Source of the DNA: Planctomycetota bacterium
GTDB taxonomy: Bacteria; Planctomycetota; Planctomycetia; Pirellulales; Pirellulaceae
DNA: 41,808 bases
Assembly (NCBI GenBank): GCA_029259935.1
Contig: JAJDEH010000329.1
Span: 1 to 41,808, forward strand
Reading direction: 5' to 3'
The notes beneath the pieces are model-generated. The model was not told the origin of the DNA, did not search any database, and saw only the letters and a list, made by a program, of their open reading frames with translations. Below are positions 26,684-35,036 of this stretch, piece after piece. The translations under genes and the position numbers were made by a program. Position 1 is the stretch's first letter. Each line of letters begins with the position of its first letter.

Positions 26684-26715
26684 GATTCTTCTTCGCGCCG
26701 CATGCGCGCGGAATC
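26684..26715. promoter_or_regulatory. Inverted repeat, candidate operator
   Basis: GATTC (26684-26688) pairs with GAATC (26711-26715), and inside it CGCGC (26694-26698) pairs with GCGCG (26704-26708). It sits directly upstream of the sigma-54-like element and could be a regulator site for the nitrate operon. Confidence 0.35.
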
Positions 26716-27092
26716 ATCGCCATCAACATGCCAAAGGCCGCCTGCCAGGAGACTGAAGGGTTCGAGATAAGAACCGGTAGGACCTGCGAATGCCGGCAAC
26801 GCGCCGCGCTGCCGTCAATCTCCTTTTACTCTTTAGCAACTGCTGTCCGCAATCCTCGCGAACGGCGTCTAACTCACTTTGCAACCGCCGTGCCAACGCC
26901 GCGCATCGCCCGAGCGCCGGCGGCACCCGTGATCGCGGAACCTATTGCCGATTAGGGAGATGCGTAAAGATCCCAAGCGCGAGAAGTTCGAATCGGAAAG
27001 GGGCTTTTGCGCGGCCAGCGTGCAATGCCTTGCCTAGTTGCGCGACAGCGCGTCGATCGATGGCCCGTTGGGAATCATTCAGCAAGGAAATT

Positions 27093-27842
27093 TTACGGGT
27101 CGGTAGTGATTGGAAGGGCCACAACTTGACATTCTTTGTTTTCTGCCCGAAAGCGCTCCAGCGCTTCGGCAGAGAGTATTTTGTTCGAGATCCACAGCAC
27201 GCGCAGACCCGGAATTTTCCCCAAGTGGATCAAGCCCTTGTCGGTAATGGTGGTGCCGCCCAAGTACAGTCGCTCCAAGTTCGGCATGTCTTCTAGATGC
27301 TGCAGCCCCTCGTCCGTGATGCTCGTTCCGGAAATGTTAAGGTCGCGGAGACTGCGTTTCTTGGCAATATTCCTCACTCCTTCGTCCGAAATGTCGGTGC
27401 TGGACACGCTCAAATGCGTGATCGCGACACACCTTTGCAAGCCAAGCATGCCTTCATTGGTGACCAAGGAGTCATCGATATAAAGTCGCTTCAAGTGGGG
27501 CATATCCGCCAATGTGGCGAAGATTTCATCCCCCACTCTCGCGGTCGTCGATTCTTCGTAAGGAAAATACTGAAGAAATACGACTTCCGCCTTATCGAAG
27601 AAGTCGTAGCCGACCAACCAGCCTAGCTGGCTCGAGTGATCGGGCGTTTGGCCTGTTTGGTAATTGTCGAAGGACCGGTTGTATTGATAGTCGAATTGGA
27701 CACTGCCGCCCAACCGCTGAATTTCGGCCACCGCCGCTCGTTGTCGGCGAACGGAATTGAATTTCGAGGCGACCGGCCACAGTAAGAGTCCGATAACCAC
27801 CAACACCATCAATAGCCATCGCATGCCAAATTTCAGCCGCAT
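27093..27842 (-). CDS. Membrane-anchored leucine-rich-repeat protein
   Basis: This protein is 249 residues from the ATG at 27842. A longer frame to 27911 would place extra residues before the membrane helix. An N-terminal helix (WLLMVLVVIGLLLWPVA) anchors it, so the rest probably faces outward. From about residue 120 there are LRRs of the cysteine-free bacterial type, such as HLKRLYIDDSLVTNEGMLGL, SLRDLNISGTSITDEGLQHL and NLERLYLGGTTITDKGLIHL, with a 23-24-residue period. LRRs bind proteins. The middle (GWLVGYDFFDKAEVVFLQYF) is not recognised. It stands alone, with accC more than 170 bases upstream. Confidence 0.8.
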   Translation of the reverse strand: MRLKFGMRWLLMVLVVIGLLLWPVASKFNSVRRQRAAVAEIQRLGGSVQFDYQYNRSFDNYQTGQTPDHSSQLGWLVGYDFFDKAEVVFLQYFPYEESTTARVGDEIFATLADMPHLKRLYIDDSLVTNEGMLGLQRCVAITHLSVSSTDISDEGVRNIAKKRSLRDLNISGTSITDEGLQHLEDMPNLERLYLGGTTITDKGLIHLGKIPGLRVLWISNKILSAEALERFRAENKECQVVALPITTDP

Positions 27843-28018
27843 AGGTTGAGGCTCCCGCGCCACGTTTGGCCAGATTGATCTTGTTCCTGCCGTACTTGCG
27901 CGGCCGGCCAAGTCCGCGACACTGAACTCGCCGAGAAGGGAACGACTCGCCTCGCAACACCCTTACGCAAACGGCCTACCACGCTCAACAGGGCCAAGCC
28001 TGCTGGTGCGTGATGCTC

Positions 28019-29362
28019 TTATGTCTGCCAAGTGCGTTCCACGAAGCCGGTGTCGACCCAGCCGTCGACGAAGTCGGAGTGCTCAAGCACTTTCTGGTGG
28101 AAGGGGACGGTCGTATGGATGCCTTCGATTCGCAGTTCGCTCAAAGCTCGCAGCATGCACACGATCGCTTCGGCTCGCGTGGGCTGGTGCACGATAAGTT
28201 TGCCGATCATCGAATCGTAATGGGGCGGAACCTGATAGCCGGCGTGTGCGTGCGAGTCGAATCGTACGCCCAATCCACCTGGGACGTGCATCGACTTGAT
28301 CGTTCCCGGGCTGGGTTGAAACTTGCGGTCCGGGTTTTCGGCATTGATGCGGCATTCCATCGCCGCGCCTCGCGACGTGATTTCGCTTTGTTCGAACGGC
28401 AAGTGATTGCCGGCGGCGACCATGATCTGATTTTTGATCAAATCGATGCCAGTGACCATTTCGGAAACCGGGTGTTCCACCTGAATGCGGGCATTCACTT
28501 CGATGAAAAAGAAATTATCCTCTTGGTCGACAATGAATTCGACAGTGCCCGCGTTGGTATAGTTGGCCTTCTTGATCAATCGAACGGCCGCATCGCACAT
28601 CGCTTGACGCGACTCATCGGACAGCCGCGGCGCGGGGCTCTCCTCGATCAGTTTTTGATGCCGGCGCTGAGTCGAACATTCGCGTTCGTAAAGGTGCACG
28701 ACGTTGCCATGATGATCGGCGATGACTTGCACTTCGACATGCCGTGGCCGTTCGACGAATTTTTCCAGATAGACGCCGGAGTTGCCAAAGGCGGCTTCGG
28801 CTTCCGTTCGGGCACCCTGGAGCGCTGTTTTCAGCACCAGTTCGTTGCCGGCGACACGCATGCCCTTGCCGCCGCCGCCCGCGGTCGCCTTGATCAGCAC
28901 GGGGAATCCGATTTCGCGGGCCACTCGGGCGGCTTCGTCTTCGCTTTCGATCAAGCCGTCGCTGCCGGGGACGACCGGTACTTCGGCCGACCGCGCGATG
29001 TCGCGGGCCGTATTCTTGTCGCCCAACATTTCCATGGCTTGCGGCGTGGGGCCGATGAAATCGATTTTGCACTCGCGGCAGACGTCGTTAAAGTGCGCGT
29101 TTTCCGCCAAAAAACCGTATCCGGGGTGGATCGCTTCGACGTTGCCCACCTCGGCGGCGCTGATGATGCGGTCGATCTTCAGGTAGCTGTCGGCCGACTT
29201 GGGACCGCCGATACAGTAGGCCTCGTCGGCCAGATCCAAATAGGCACTGCCTCGGTCGGCCTGGCTAAAGACGGCCACCGTCTCAATACCCATTTCCTTG
29301 CAGGCGCGAATAATGCGCAATGCGATTTCGCCCCGGTTGGCAATCAGAATGCGATGATACAT
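28019..29362 (-). CDS. accC: Acetyl-CoA carboxylase, biotin carboxylase subunit
   Basis: This 447-residue protein starts at the ATG at 29362 ([20 protein letters not shown]). A frame continuing to 29443 is upstream untranslated sequence. The ATP-grasp loop is GGGGKGMRV near residue 160. [27 protein letters not shown] carries the metal and catalytic segment, and the C-terminal [16 protein letters not shown] is typical. AccC carboxylates the biotin on AccB with bicarbonate and ATP, the first half-reaction of fatty-acid synthesis. It lies 88 bases after accB in a pepQ-accB-accC cluster. No obvious ribosome-binding site precedes the ATG. Confidence 0.97.
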   Translation of the reverse strand: MYHRILIANRGEIALRIIRACKEMGIETVAVFSQADRGSAYLDLADEAYCIGGPKSADSYLKIDRIISAAEVGNVEAIHPGYGFLAENAHFNDVCRECKIDFIGPTPQAMEMLGDKNTARDIARSAEVPVVPGSDGLIESEDEAARVAREIGFPVLIKATAGGGGKGMRVAGNELVLKTALQGARTEAEAAFGNSGVYLEKFVERPRHVEVQVIADHHGNVVHLYERECSTQRRHQKLIEESPAPRLSDESRQAMCDAAVRLIKKANYTNAGTVEFIVDQEDNFFFIEVNARIQVEHPVSEMVTGIDLIKNQIMVAAGNHLPFEQSEITSRGAAMECRINAENPDRKFQPSPGTIKSMHVPGGLGVRFDSHAHAGYQVPPHYDSMIGKLIVHQPTRAEAIVCMLRALSELRIEGIHTTVPFHQKVLEHSDFVDGWVDTGFVERTWQT

Positions 29363-29450
29363 AGGAAAAAAGATGAAGGATGAAAATCGAGATCTAAGAA
29401 GAACGGCGAAAATCAGAAGTCGAACTTCCGCGGCAACCTTCACCTATCGC

Positions 29451-30029
29451 TTATCCGCTGGTGTCTACTTTAAACAGAGGTTTGTCGACGTCGACCGGCT
29501 GTTCGTTTTCGACCAACACGGCGACGATTTTGCCACTGCAATCGGCCGGAATCTCATTGAACACCTTCATGGCTTCGATAATGCAGACCGTCGTTTCGGA
29601 CGAAATGTGGTCACCAACTTTGACAAAATTTTCCGCGTCCGGTTTGGGCTTCGTGTAAAACGTGCCGACCATCGGACTCTTGATGAGGATGATGTTGGCC
29701 CCATCGACGGGTGCCGATTCGGCGGCGGCCTGCGTTGCGACGGCGGGCGCCGCGACAGGGACGGCCATCGGGGGCGCAGCGTAAGAGGTGACAACGGGTT
29801 CTCCGCCTCGACGCAGCTTAATTTTCTTCTCGCCCTCGCAAAGAACGATCTCCGCCAGGTCATGGTCCTTCATCAACTCGACGAGATTACGAACTCGTTC
29901 CACGTCGAACACGTCTTCCTGACTGGATTTTCTATCGGCCAAACCAACTCTCCGAGTCTTAGGTGTCTGAGGGGCAGTTTTTTTCCGTGTCGTTTTTTTC
30001 GCCGAATTCGCCGATTTCTTTTGAGCCAT
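29451..30029 (-). CDS. accB: Biotin carboxyl carrier protein of acetyl-CoA carboxylase
   Basis: This 192-residue protein has a Lys-rich N-terminus (MAQKKSANSAKKTTRKKTA), then DVERVRNLVELMKDHDLAEI, an Ala/Pro-rich linker and a biotinyl domain. The biotinylated lysine is Lys155 in IIEAMKVFNEI; KSPMVGTFY marks the start of the domain. It carries carboxyl-biotin between AccC and the carboxyltransferase AccAD. The ATG at 30029 shares one base with the pepQ stop (TGATG), a clear case of translational coupling. The N-terminal extension of about 25 basic residues is longer than in E. coli AccB. Confidence 0.96.
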   Translation of the reverse strand: MAQKKSANSAKKTTRKKTAPQTPKTRRVGLADRKSSQEDVFDVERVRNLVELMKDHDLAEIVLCEGEKKIKLRRGGEPVVTSYAAPPMAVPVAAPAVATQAAAESAPVDGANIILIKSPMVGTFYTKPKPDAENFVKVGDHISSETTVCIIEAMKVFNEIPADCSGKIVAVLVENEQPVDVDKPLFKVDTSG

Positions 30030-31120
30030 CAGCCAACTACGCAATCCGCTAGTTCTTTGGGGACGTTGCTCAGCACTTCATGCCCGTCGCGGGTTACCAG
30101 CACATCATCTTCCAGTCGCACGCCACCCCAATGTGGCAAATAGATTCCCGGCTCGACCGTCACGACCATGCCGGCTTTCAAGGGTCGCTCGATATTGGCG
30201 GCCAACCGAGGTTGCTCATGAATTTCCAAGCCGATTCCGTGACCCAAGCCATGGTTGAAATGTTTGCCGTGACCTGCTTTGGTAATGACTCCACGGGCCG
30301 CCGCATCCACTTCTTTCATCGCGACACCGGGGCGAATTGTGTCGATGGCTTTTTGCTGAGCTTTTTTCACAACTCCATAAATACGTTCGAGTTTGGGCGA
30401 AATTTTACCGGTCACCAAAATTCGCGTCAAGTCGCTCAGATAGAGGTCTCCCTTGGCTCCCCAATCGATCAAAACGAAGTCGTCGTCGCGAATTCGTCGG
30501 TCGCCGGGCGTGGCATGCGGCAACGCCGCCCAAGCCCCCACGGCGACGATCGGGTCAAAGGCACAGCAGTCGCCGCCAAACAGCCGAATCTGTTGCTCCA
30601 GTTCGTGGGCGATCTCGCGCTCGGTCCGCTCGGGCCGCACCGAAGCCTTGACGACGCCAAAAGCACGCTCGGCCAGCCTAATCGCTTCGCGAATCGCCAG
30701 AATCTCCTCCTTGTCCTTAATCTCACGAAGAGATTCCACCAATTGCGAGGTCTTCACCCATTCAACTTGCGGCATGCCTTCAGTGAAGGACCCAAACAGC
30801 GACATGGTCACGGTATCGGATTCGATGGCGATGCTGGTCAATTTGGCCTTCTTGACCTCTTTCGCCGTCAAGTCGGCGACCGAGGAACCCGGCCCGCGAA
30901 CCGCCAGATCCAGCCCAGGACATTCATCTTCCAGTTGCGTGGTGTAGCGGCCGTCAGTCAGCAGCAACTCGCCCGATTTCATCAGCAGCAAGTAGCTGGA
31001 ATCGCCCGTGAAACCCGTCAGATAGGTTACGTTCGCTTCGTTGGTTACAAGAAGGGCTTCCGCGCCGGCCTTTTTGACCAGCCGGCGAAGCTTATCTCGT
31101 CGTTGCTCGGTTCGTTGCAT
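30029..31120 (-). CDS. pepQ: Xaa-Pro peptidase, M24 family
   Basis: This 363-residue protein starts at the ATG at 31120, with TTGAGG six bases upstream. A longer frame to 31273 would translate the 21-bp tandem repeats and is rejected. The N-terminal creatinase-like domain contains VTNEANVTYLTGFTGDSSY. The metal ligands of the pita-bread catalytic domain are FVLIDWGAK, LSDLTRI, HGLGHGIGLEIHE, VTVEPGIYLP and GVRLEDDVLV. It cleaves X-Pro bonds in peptides. Xaa-Pro peptidase genes next to accB-accC, often with efp between them, are a known bacterial arrangement; here accB follows directly, overlapping by one base. PepP rather than PepQ specificity is possible. Confidence 0.93.
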   Translation of the reverse strand: MQRTEQRRDKLRRLVKKAGAEALLVTNEANVTYLTGFTGDSSYLLLMKSGELLLTDGRYTTQLEDECPGLDLAVRGPGSSVADLTAKEVKKAKLTSIAIESDTVTMSLFGSFTEGMPQVEWVKTSQLVESLREIKDKEEILAIREAIRLAERAFGVVKASVRPERTEREIAHELEQQIRLFGGDCCAFDPIVAVGAWAALPHATPGDRRIRDDDFVLIDWGAKGDLYLSDLTRILVTGKISPKLERIYGVVKKAQQKAIDTIRPGVAMKEVDAAARGVITKAGHGKHFNHGLGHGIGLEIHEQPRLAANIERPLKAGMVVTVEPGIYLPHWGGVRLEDDVLVTRDGHEVLSNVPKELADCVVG

Positions 31121-31377
31121 GGGTGCCTCAACGTGGCTGCGGAATTGTTTGAAGACTGTGGGAGTTACTGGCTTCCATGGCTTGCACGGAGTATTCCATG
31201 GGTTACACGGAGCATTCCATGGGCTACACGGAATATAGGTAACACAGATTACATGGAGATGGACGAAACGCAAATCGGTGATATTTACGGAACGCGTCCT
31301 CCGGCCCTTAACTAGGCCCCCCGCGACCCGCTAAACTGTTCGCTGAACCTTTTTGTCCCAACGAAGGACCTGCACAC
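31121..31377. other. Divergent promoter region between pepQ-accBC and the aldehyde dehydrogenase gene
   Basis: These 257 bases must drive both operons. They contain the three-copy 21-bp tandem repeat at 31175-31237 on the pepQ side and AAGGA about nine bases before the ATG of the dehydrogenase. I could not define -35/-10 boxes. Confidence 0.6.
31175..31237. repeat. Three tandem 21-bp repeats upstream of pepQ-accB-accC
   Basis: Units start at 31175, 31196 and 31217. Each begins CCATGG and contains CTTGCACGGAG, GTTACACGGAG or GCTACACGGAA. The 21-base period is two DNA helix turns, so the repeats face the same side of the helix. They lie 55-117 bases before the pepQ start. This may be a regulator-binding array or a minisatellite. 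Confidence 0.8.
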
Positions 31378-32958
31378 ATGAGTACACAACCCGTACGCAT
31401 CGGCGGCCAGTGGCGCGAGGCCGATACCGTCAATACCTTTCAGGCTCACAACCCTTCTACTCGCGAGCCGCTGCCGGATGTGTACCCGGTTAGTTCCTGG
31501 AAAGATTGCGACGCGGCGCTCGATGCGGCTGCCGCGGCGTCGCTGGCCATGCGAGGAATGTCGAGCCAGCAGATCGCCTCTTTCTTGGAAGCCTTCGCGG
31601 GCCGTATTGAGCAACGCAAGGACGAATTGGTCGAAACGGCCTTCAACGAGACGGCGTTACCCAAATCGCCGCGGCTGGCCGATGTCGAACTGCCGCGAAC
31701 CACCGGGCAACTACGCCAAGCGGCCGAAGCGGCCAGGACCGGCTCGTGGACGGCACCCACCATCGACACGCAAATGAACATTCGATCCTACTTTGGTCCG
31801 ATGGGTCCGGTGTGCGTGTTTGGGCCCAATAACTTTCCGTTTGCTTTTGGCAGTGCCTCCGGTGGTGACTTCGCGGCGGCGATCGCGGCCGGCAATCCGG
31901 TCATCGCGAAAGCCAATTCGTCGCATCCCGGCACGACTCGCATTTTCGCGGAAGAAGCGGCCAAGGCCGAGACGGAAACCGACATGCCGGTCGCAACCGT
32001 GCAGTTGTTGTATCGAACGAGCCACGAGGATGGCGAGCGGCTGGTGTCCGACCCGCGCCTTGGCGCAACCGGCTACACCGGCAGCCGCACGGCCGGCTTG
32101 AAGCTGAAGGCGGCCGCCGACGCGGCGGGTAAGCCGATTTATCTAGAGTTGTCGAGCGTCAATCCGATCGTCGTCTTGCCGGGAGCCCTTCGTCAGCGAT
32201 CGGATGAGTTGGCCGCCGAGTTTACGACTAGTTGTTTAATGGGTGCCGGGCAGTTTTGTACCAATCCAGGTCTCGTGCTGCTCATCGCCGGCGAACAGAC
32301 GGATGCATTCATTGGTACCGTGAAAGAGAAATTTGGATCGGCTCCCGTGGGCACGTTGCTATCCGCGGCGGTCGAACGCTCGCTGGCGGAGAATTTGAAT
32401 ACCTTGGTTGGTGCCGGTGCCGAGTGCCTGGTCGGTAACGCGGCGGGAGACGCTGGCCGCTATAGCCACGCCAACACGTTGCTCAGTGTGAGCGGATCGG
32501 AGTTTCTCGCGGCACCGGAAACGATGCAAACCGAAGCCTTCGGCAATGCGACGCTGTTTGTGGTGGCCGACGACGTCGATCAAGCACGGCAAGTCATCGG
32601 CCAGTTTGAAGGCAATTTGACCGGTTGCATTTACAGCGACACCGAGGGCAGCGACGACGCCGATTACGAACGATTGGCACCCGCGCTGCGGACCTGTGTG
32701 GGCCGCCTGTTGAACGACAAAATGCCGACTGGCGTGGCGGTCACGGCGGCGATGAATCACGGCGGTCCCTATCCGGCCACGGGGCATCCGGGGTATACGG
32801 CCGTCGGCCTGCCGACGTCGATCCATCGCTTTGCCATGCTGCAGTGCTATGATAATGTGCGCCCGCATCGATTGCCGGCCATTCTTCAGGACAAGAATCC
32901 AGTCGACGGCCTGTGGCGATTAATCGATGGTCAGTGGTCGCAAGGCGACGTTGGATGA
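31378..32958 (+). CDS. 2,5-dioxovalerate (alpha-ketoglutaric semialdehyde) dehydrogenase-like
   Basis: This 526-residue protein is in the aldehyde dehydrogenase superfamily. Catalytic Cys294 lies in GAGQFCTNPG and the general-base Glu257 in YLELSSVNP. FGPNNFPFAFGSASGGDFAAA and NPVIAKANSSHPGTT are closely characteristic of the NADP-dependent alpha-ketoglutaric semialdehyde dehydrogenases, which complete non-phosphorylating breakdown of pentoses, uronic acids or hydroxyproline by making 2-oxoglutarate. AAGGA precedes the ATG by about nine bases. The TPR gene begins 31 bases downstream. The preceding dehydratase and aldolase of such pathways are not in the window, so the substrate route is unknown. 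Confidence 0.85.
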   Translation: MSTQPVRIGGQWREADTVNTFQAHNPSTREPLPDVYPVSSWKDCDAALDAAAAASLAMRGMSSQQIASFLEAFAGRIEQRKDELVETAFNETALPKSPRLADVELPRTTGQLRQAAEAARTGSWTAPTIDTQMNIRSYFGPMGPVCVFGPNNFPFAFGSASGGDFAAAIAAGNPVIAKANSSHPGTTRIFAEEAAKAETETDMPVATVQLLYRTSHEDGERLVSDPRLGATGYTGSRTAGLKLKAAADAAGKPIYLELSSVNPIVVLPGALRQRSDELAAEFTTSCLMGAGQFCTNPGLVLLIAGEQTDAFIGTVKEKFGSAPVGTLLSAAVERSLAENLNTLVGAGAECLVGNAAGDAGRYSHANTLLSVSGSEFLAAPETMQTEAFGNATLFVVADDVDQARQVIGQFEGNLTGCIYSDTEGSDDADYERLAPALRTCVGRLLNDKMPTGVAVTAAMNHGGPYPATGHPGYTAVGLPTSIHRFAMLQCYDNVRPHRLPAILQDKNPVDGLWRLIDGQWSQGDVG

Positions 32959-32989
32959 AATTACGAAGCGTATTGATGAGGTAGAGAAG

Positions 32990-33880
32990 ATGTCCACGCA
33001 ACAAGACAGTTCTAGCCTAAGCGATTTCAATAAGCTGTGGGATTTCAACGACCCCGCTGGAACCGAAGCCAAGTTTCGTGAACTCCTGCCCGCCGCGGAA
33101 GCAGCGGACAACGATTCGTTACGGCTGCAACTGATAACCCAGATCGCGCGCACCCAGGGATTGCAGCGGAAATTTTCGGAAGCCCATGAAACATTGAATC
33201 AGGTCGAAAGTCACCTTGATTCGGCGGAGGCGGTTGTCGAAGTTCGATACTTGTTGGAACGCGGACGTGTTCACAATTCGTCGCAGCAGCCCGAGCAAGC
33301 CAAACCGTTATTTGAATCGGCCTGGGAGCGAGCCAAGGCGGCGGGCGAAGAGAATTATGCGGTCGACGCGGCTCACATGTTGGCGATCGTCGAAGAAGGC
33401 CAGGCGGCCCTGGAGTGGAACGAGCGGGCCATGGCGTTTGCCGAAGCGGCACAAGATCCCGCCGCCCGCCGCTGGCTCGGTACGCTGTACAACAACATTG
33501 GCTGGACCTACCACGACCAGGGCGAATACCAAAAAGCGTTGATCCTATTCGAAAAGGCTTTGGCATGGTTTACCGAAAACGGCGGCCCTGTTCCGCAACG
33601 CATCGCCCGATGGACAGTGGCTCGAACCTATCGATCGCTGGGGCGGATCGAAGAAGCACTCGCCGCGCAACAGAAGTTGCTTGAAGACTTGGAAGCCGCC
33701 CAGGAAACGGACGGCTTTGTTTTTGAAGAACTCGCCGAATGCCATCTCGTGCTGAAGCATACTGATGACGCCAAGAAGTATTTTGCTTTGGCGCACGAAC
33801 AGCTCTCCAAGGACGAGTGGCTCACCAAGAGTGAACCGGAACGAATCCAGCGGCTTAGTGATCTGGCGACTCAAGAGTGA
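32990..33880 (+). CDS. TPR-repeat protein
   Basis: This 296-residue protein starts at the ATG at 32990 (MSTQQDSSSLSDFNKLWDF), with GAGGT ten bases upstream. A longer frame starting at 32927 would overlap the dehydrogenase gene. Most of the sequence is TPR-like helix pairs, clearest at GTLYNNIGWTYHDQGEYQKA and ARTYRSLGRIEEALAAQQKL. It has no signal peptide, so it is probably cytoplasmic and mediates protein contacts. It is likely in one transcript with the dehydrogenase. TPR proteins of this type are often named tetratricopeptide-repeat proteins without known partner. Confidence 0.75.
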   Translation: MSTQQDSSSLSDFNKLWDFNDPAGTEAKFRELLPAAEAADNDSLRLQLITQIARTQGLQRKFSEAHETLNQVESHLDSAEAVVEVRYLLERGRVHNSSQQPEQAKPLFESAWERAKAAGEENYAVDAAHMLAIVEEGQAALEWNERAMAFAEAAQDPAARRWLGTLYNNIGWTYHDQGEYQKALILFEKALAWFTENGGPVPQRIARWTVARTYRSLGRIEEALAAQQKLLEDLEAAQETDGFVFEELAECHLVLKHTDDAKKYFALAHEQLSKDEWLTKSEPERIQRLSDLATQE

Positions 33881-33888
33881 TTCGTCGA

Positions 33889-33925
33889 GACCCCCTCTAA
33901 CTCCCCCTTGGCAAGGGGGAGAACC
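33889..33925. repeat. Palindromic repeat between convergent genes
   Basis: Identical in reverse complement over 37 bases to 1491-1527. The hairpin core CTCCCCC-TTGGCAA-GGGGGAG can form in both transcripts, between the TPR gene ending at 33880 and the isomerase-like gene ending at 33936. It could act as a two-way terminator. Confidence 0.85.
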
Positions 33926-33935
33926 GGGAGAACCA

Positions 33936-34850
33936 CTACGCGAAGGCTTCGCGTAGTTCATCCATGTATTTGGGGCACTCCGTGCGTGGGTTGCCGTTCT
34001 CTTCGTATTCCAACACGATGTAGCCTCGGTAGTCCGCGTCCTTTAGGATCTGCGCGAGTCGCTTGAGGTCACTGGGTTGCTTCTTACGGTCGGGGCCGGA
34101 AACGGTGACTTTGACTTGGACATTCAGCGCGTACTTAGCCACTTGGGCCAGTTCCTCGTAGATATGCTCCGAGTGAAAATTACCCGTGTCCAGGTTGACG
34201 CCGAACCAGGGGCTTTGCACGTCGTTGACGAAAGCCAGCAAGCCTTTGGCCGTGGACGTCGGTCCGCCGTGATTCTCCAGCGCCAAATGGACCCCGTGCT
34301 GGCCGGCGTAGTCACAGCATTCTTCGATCCCGGCAACCATCAAGGCATGCGACTTGGCCGCGTCAACGCCTTTCTTCTGATGGCCCGCGAAGATGCGAAT
34401 CACCGGCGCGCCGAGAATCTCGGCGTGATCGACCCATTGCTTGACATGGGCGATCTGTTCTTGCCGCGCCTTTTCGTCCGCATGGCCAAAGTCGTTCCCC
34501 ACGGCGGTGCCCGAAACGTCCAGACCCAACTGGAAGCACTGTTGTTTCAAGCCGCGAATGTACTGCGGAGTGAGATCTTTCGGGAAGAAGTACGAAGTGA
34601 GTTCCGTGCCCTCAAGGTCCATCTTCGCGCAATCGTCGATGAAATCGGCCAGCGTCAATTCGGGGTCGTCTCCTCGCAGCAGATTTCGATAGCTGTAGGC
34701 GGCCACGCTGAATTTGAACTTGGGCTTTCCGTTCCGTGAAACGGGTTCGATCGCCGTGCCCCATTGTGGGGCGGCCAGCAGTCCACCGGTACTCACGGCG
34801 GCGGCCGCACATTGACGAAGGAATGTTCTACGGGAAGGGGACTCGAACAT
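33936..34850 (-). CDS. Tat-exported sugar phosphate isomerase/epimerase-like protein
   Basis: This 304-residue protein opens with a twin-arginine signal SRRTFLRQCAAAAVSTGG, so it is exported folded. The body is a xylose-isomerase-like TIM barrel (AP endonuclease family 2 type). LALENHGG and FGVNLDTGNFHSE carry the conserved metal-binding Glu, Asp and His, and YIVLEYEENG near the end provides a further Glu. Related proteins isomerise or epimerise sugars or inositols. GGAG lies seven bases before the ATG. Its 3' end meets the TPR gene across the palindromic repeat. Substrate is unknown; planctomycetes have many paralogues. Confidence 0.88.
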   Translation of the reverse strand: MFESPSRRTFLRQCAAAAVSTGGLLAAPQWGTAIEPVSRNGKPKFKFSVAAYSYRNLLRGDDPELTLADFIDDCAKMDLEGTELTSYFFPKDLTPQYIRGLKQQCFQLGLDVSGTAVGNDFGHADEKARQEQIAHVKQWVDHAEILGAPVIRIFAGHQKKGVDAAKSHALMVAGIEECCDYAGQHGVHLALENHGGPTSTAKGLLAFVNDVQSPWFGVNLDTGNFHSEHIYEELAQVAKYALNVQVKVTVSGPDRKKQPSDLKRLAQILKDADYRGYIVLEYEENGNPRTECPKYMDELREAFA

Positions 34851-34971
34851 CGCTCGCTCCGTGTTTTTAGTGTTTGTTTGTAGGTCCAGCGTCTATTGTC
34901 GCCGCAACGGGCCGTGGTTGCAATTGTTTACGACCGCATTACCTAGTTCCGCTTTCTTCTGGGTTCATGAG

Positions 34972-35005
34972 AAAAACCGGCAGCGAGAAATTCCCGCTGC
35001 CGGTT
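34972..35005 (-). terminator. Intrinsic terminator of the secreted protein gene
   Basis: An 11-bp perfect stem (34975-34985 with 34995-35005) encloses a 9-base loop. On the minus strand it is followed by T residues from the A-run at 34972-34976. It lies 31 bases past the stop codon at 35037. Confidence 0.9.
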
Positions 35006-35036
35006 CGGAGCAAACCAACCACTAACGTCCTTCACT

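Larger units (their letters stand above)
26630..27092. other. Intergenic region upstream of the nitrate operon, 463 bases
   Basis: This stretch lies between the nitrate transporter start and the 3' end of the LRR gene. It holds a sigma-54-like element and an inverted repeat near the transporter. A minus-strand frame at 26723-26926 (67 codons) is arginine-rich and lacks support, so it is not called. Confidence 0.5.

Noticed and set aside
26723..26926. Possible small minus-strand gene in the region before the nitrate operon
   Set aside because: The 67-residue product is arginine-rich and featureless, with no ribosome-binding site seen; it is more likely random open frame in GC-rich DNA.
28010..29383. 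Long plus-strand open frame opposite accC
   Set aside because: It is a shadow of accC, which has clear catalytic motifs; the antisense product shows no domain and has a skewed composition.
30080..31315. Long plus-strand open frame opposite pepQ
   Set aside because: It is antisense to a gene with intact M24 metal ligands and runs on through the tandem repeats.
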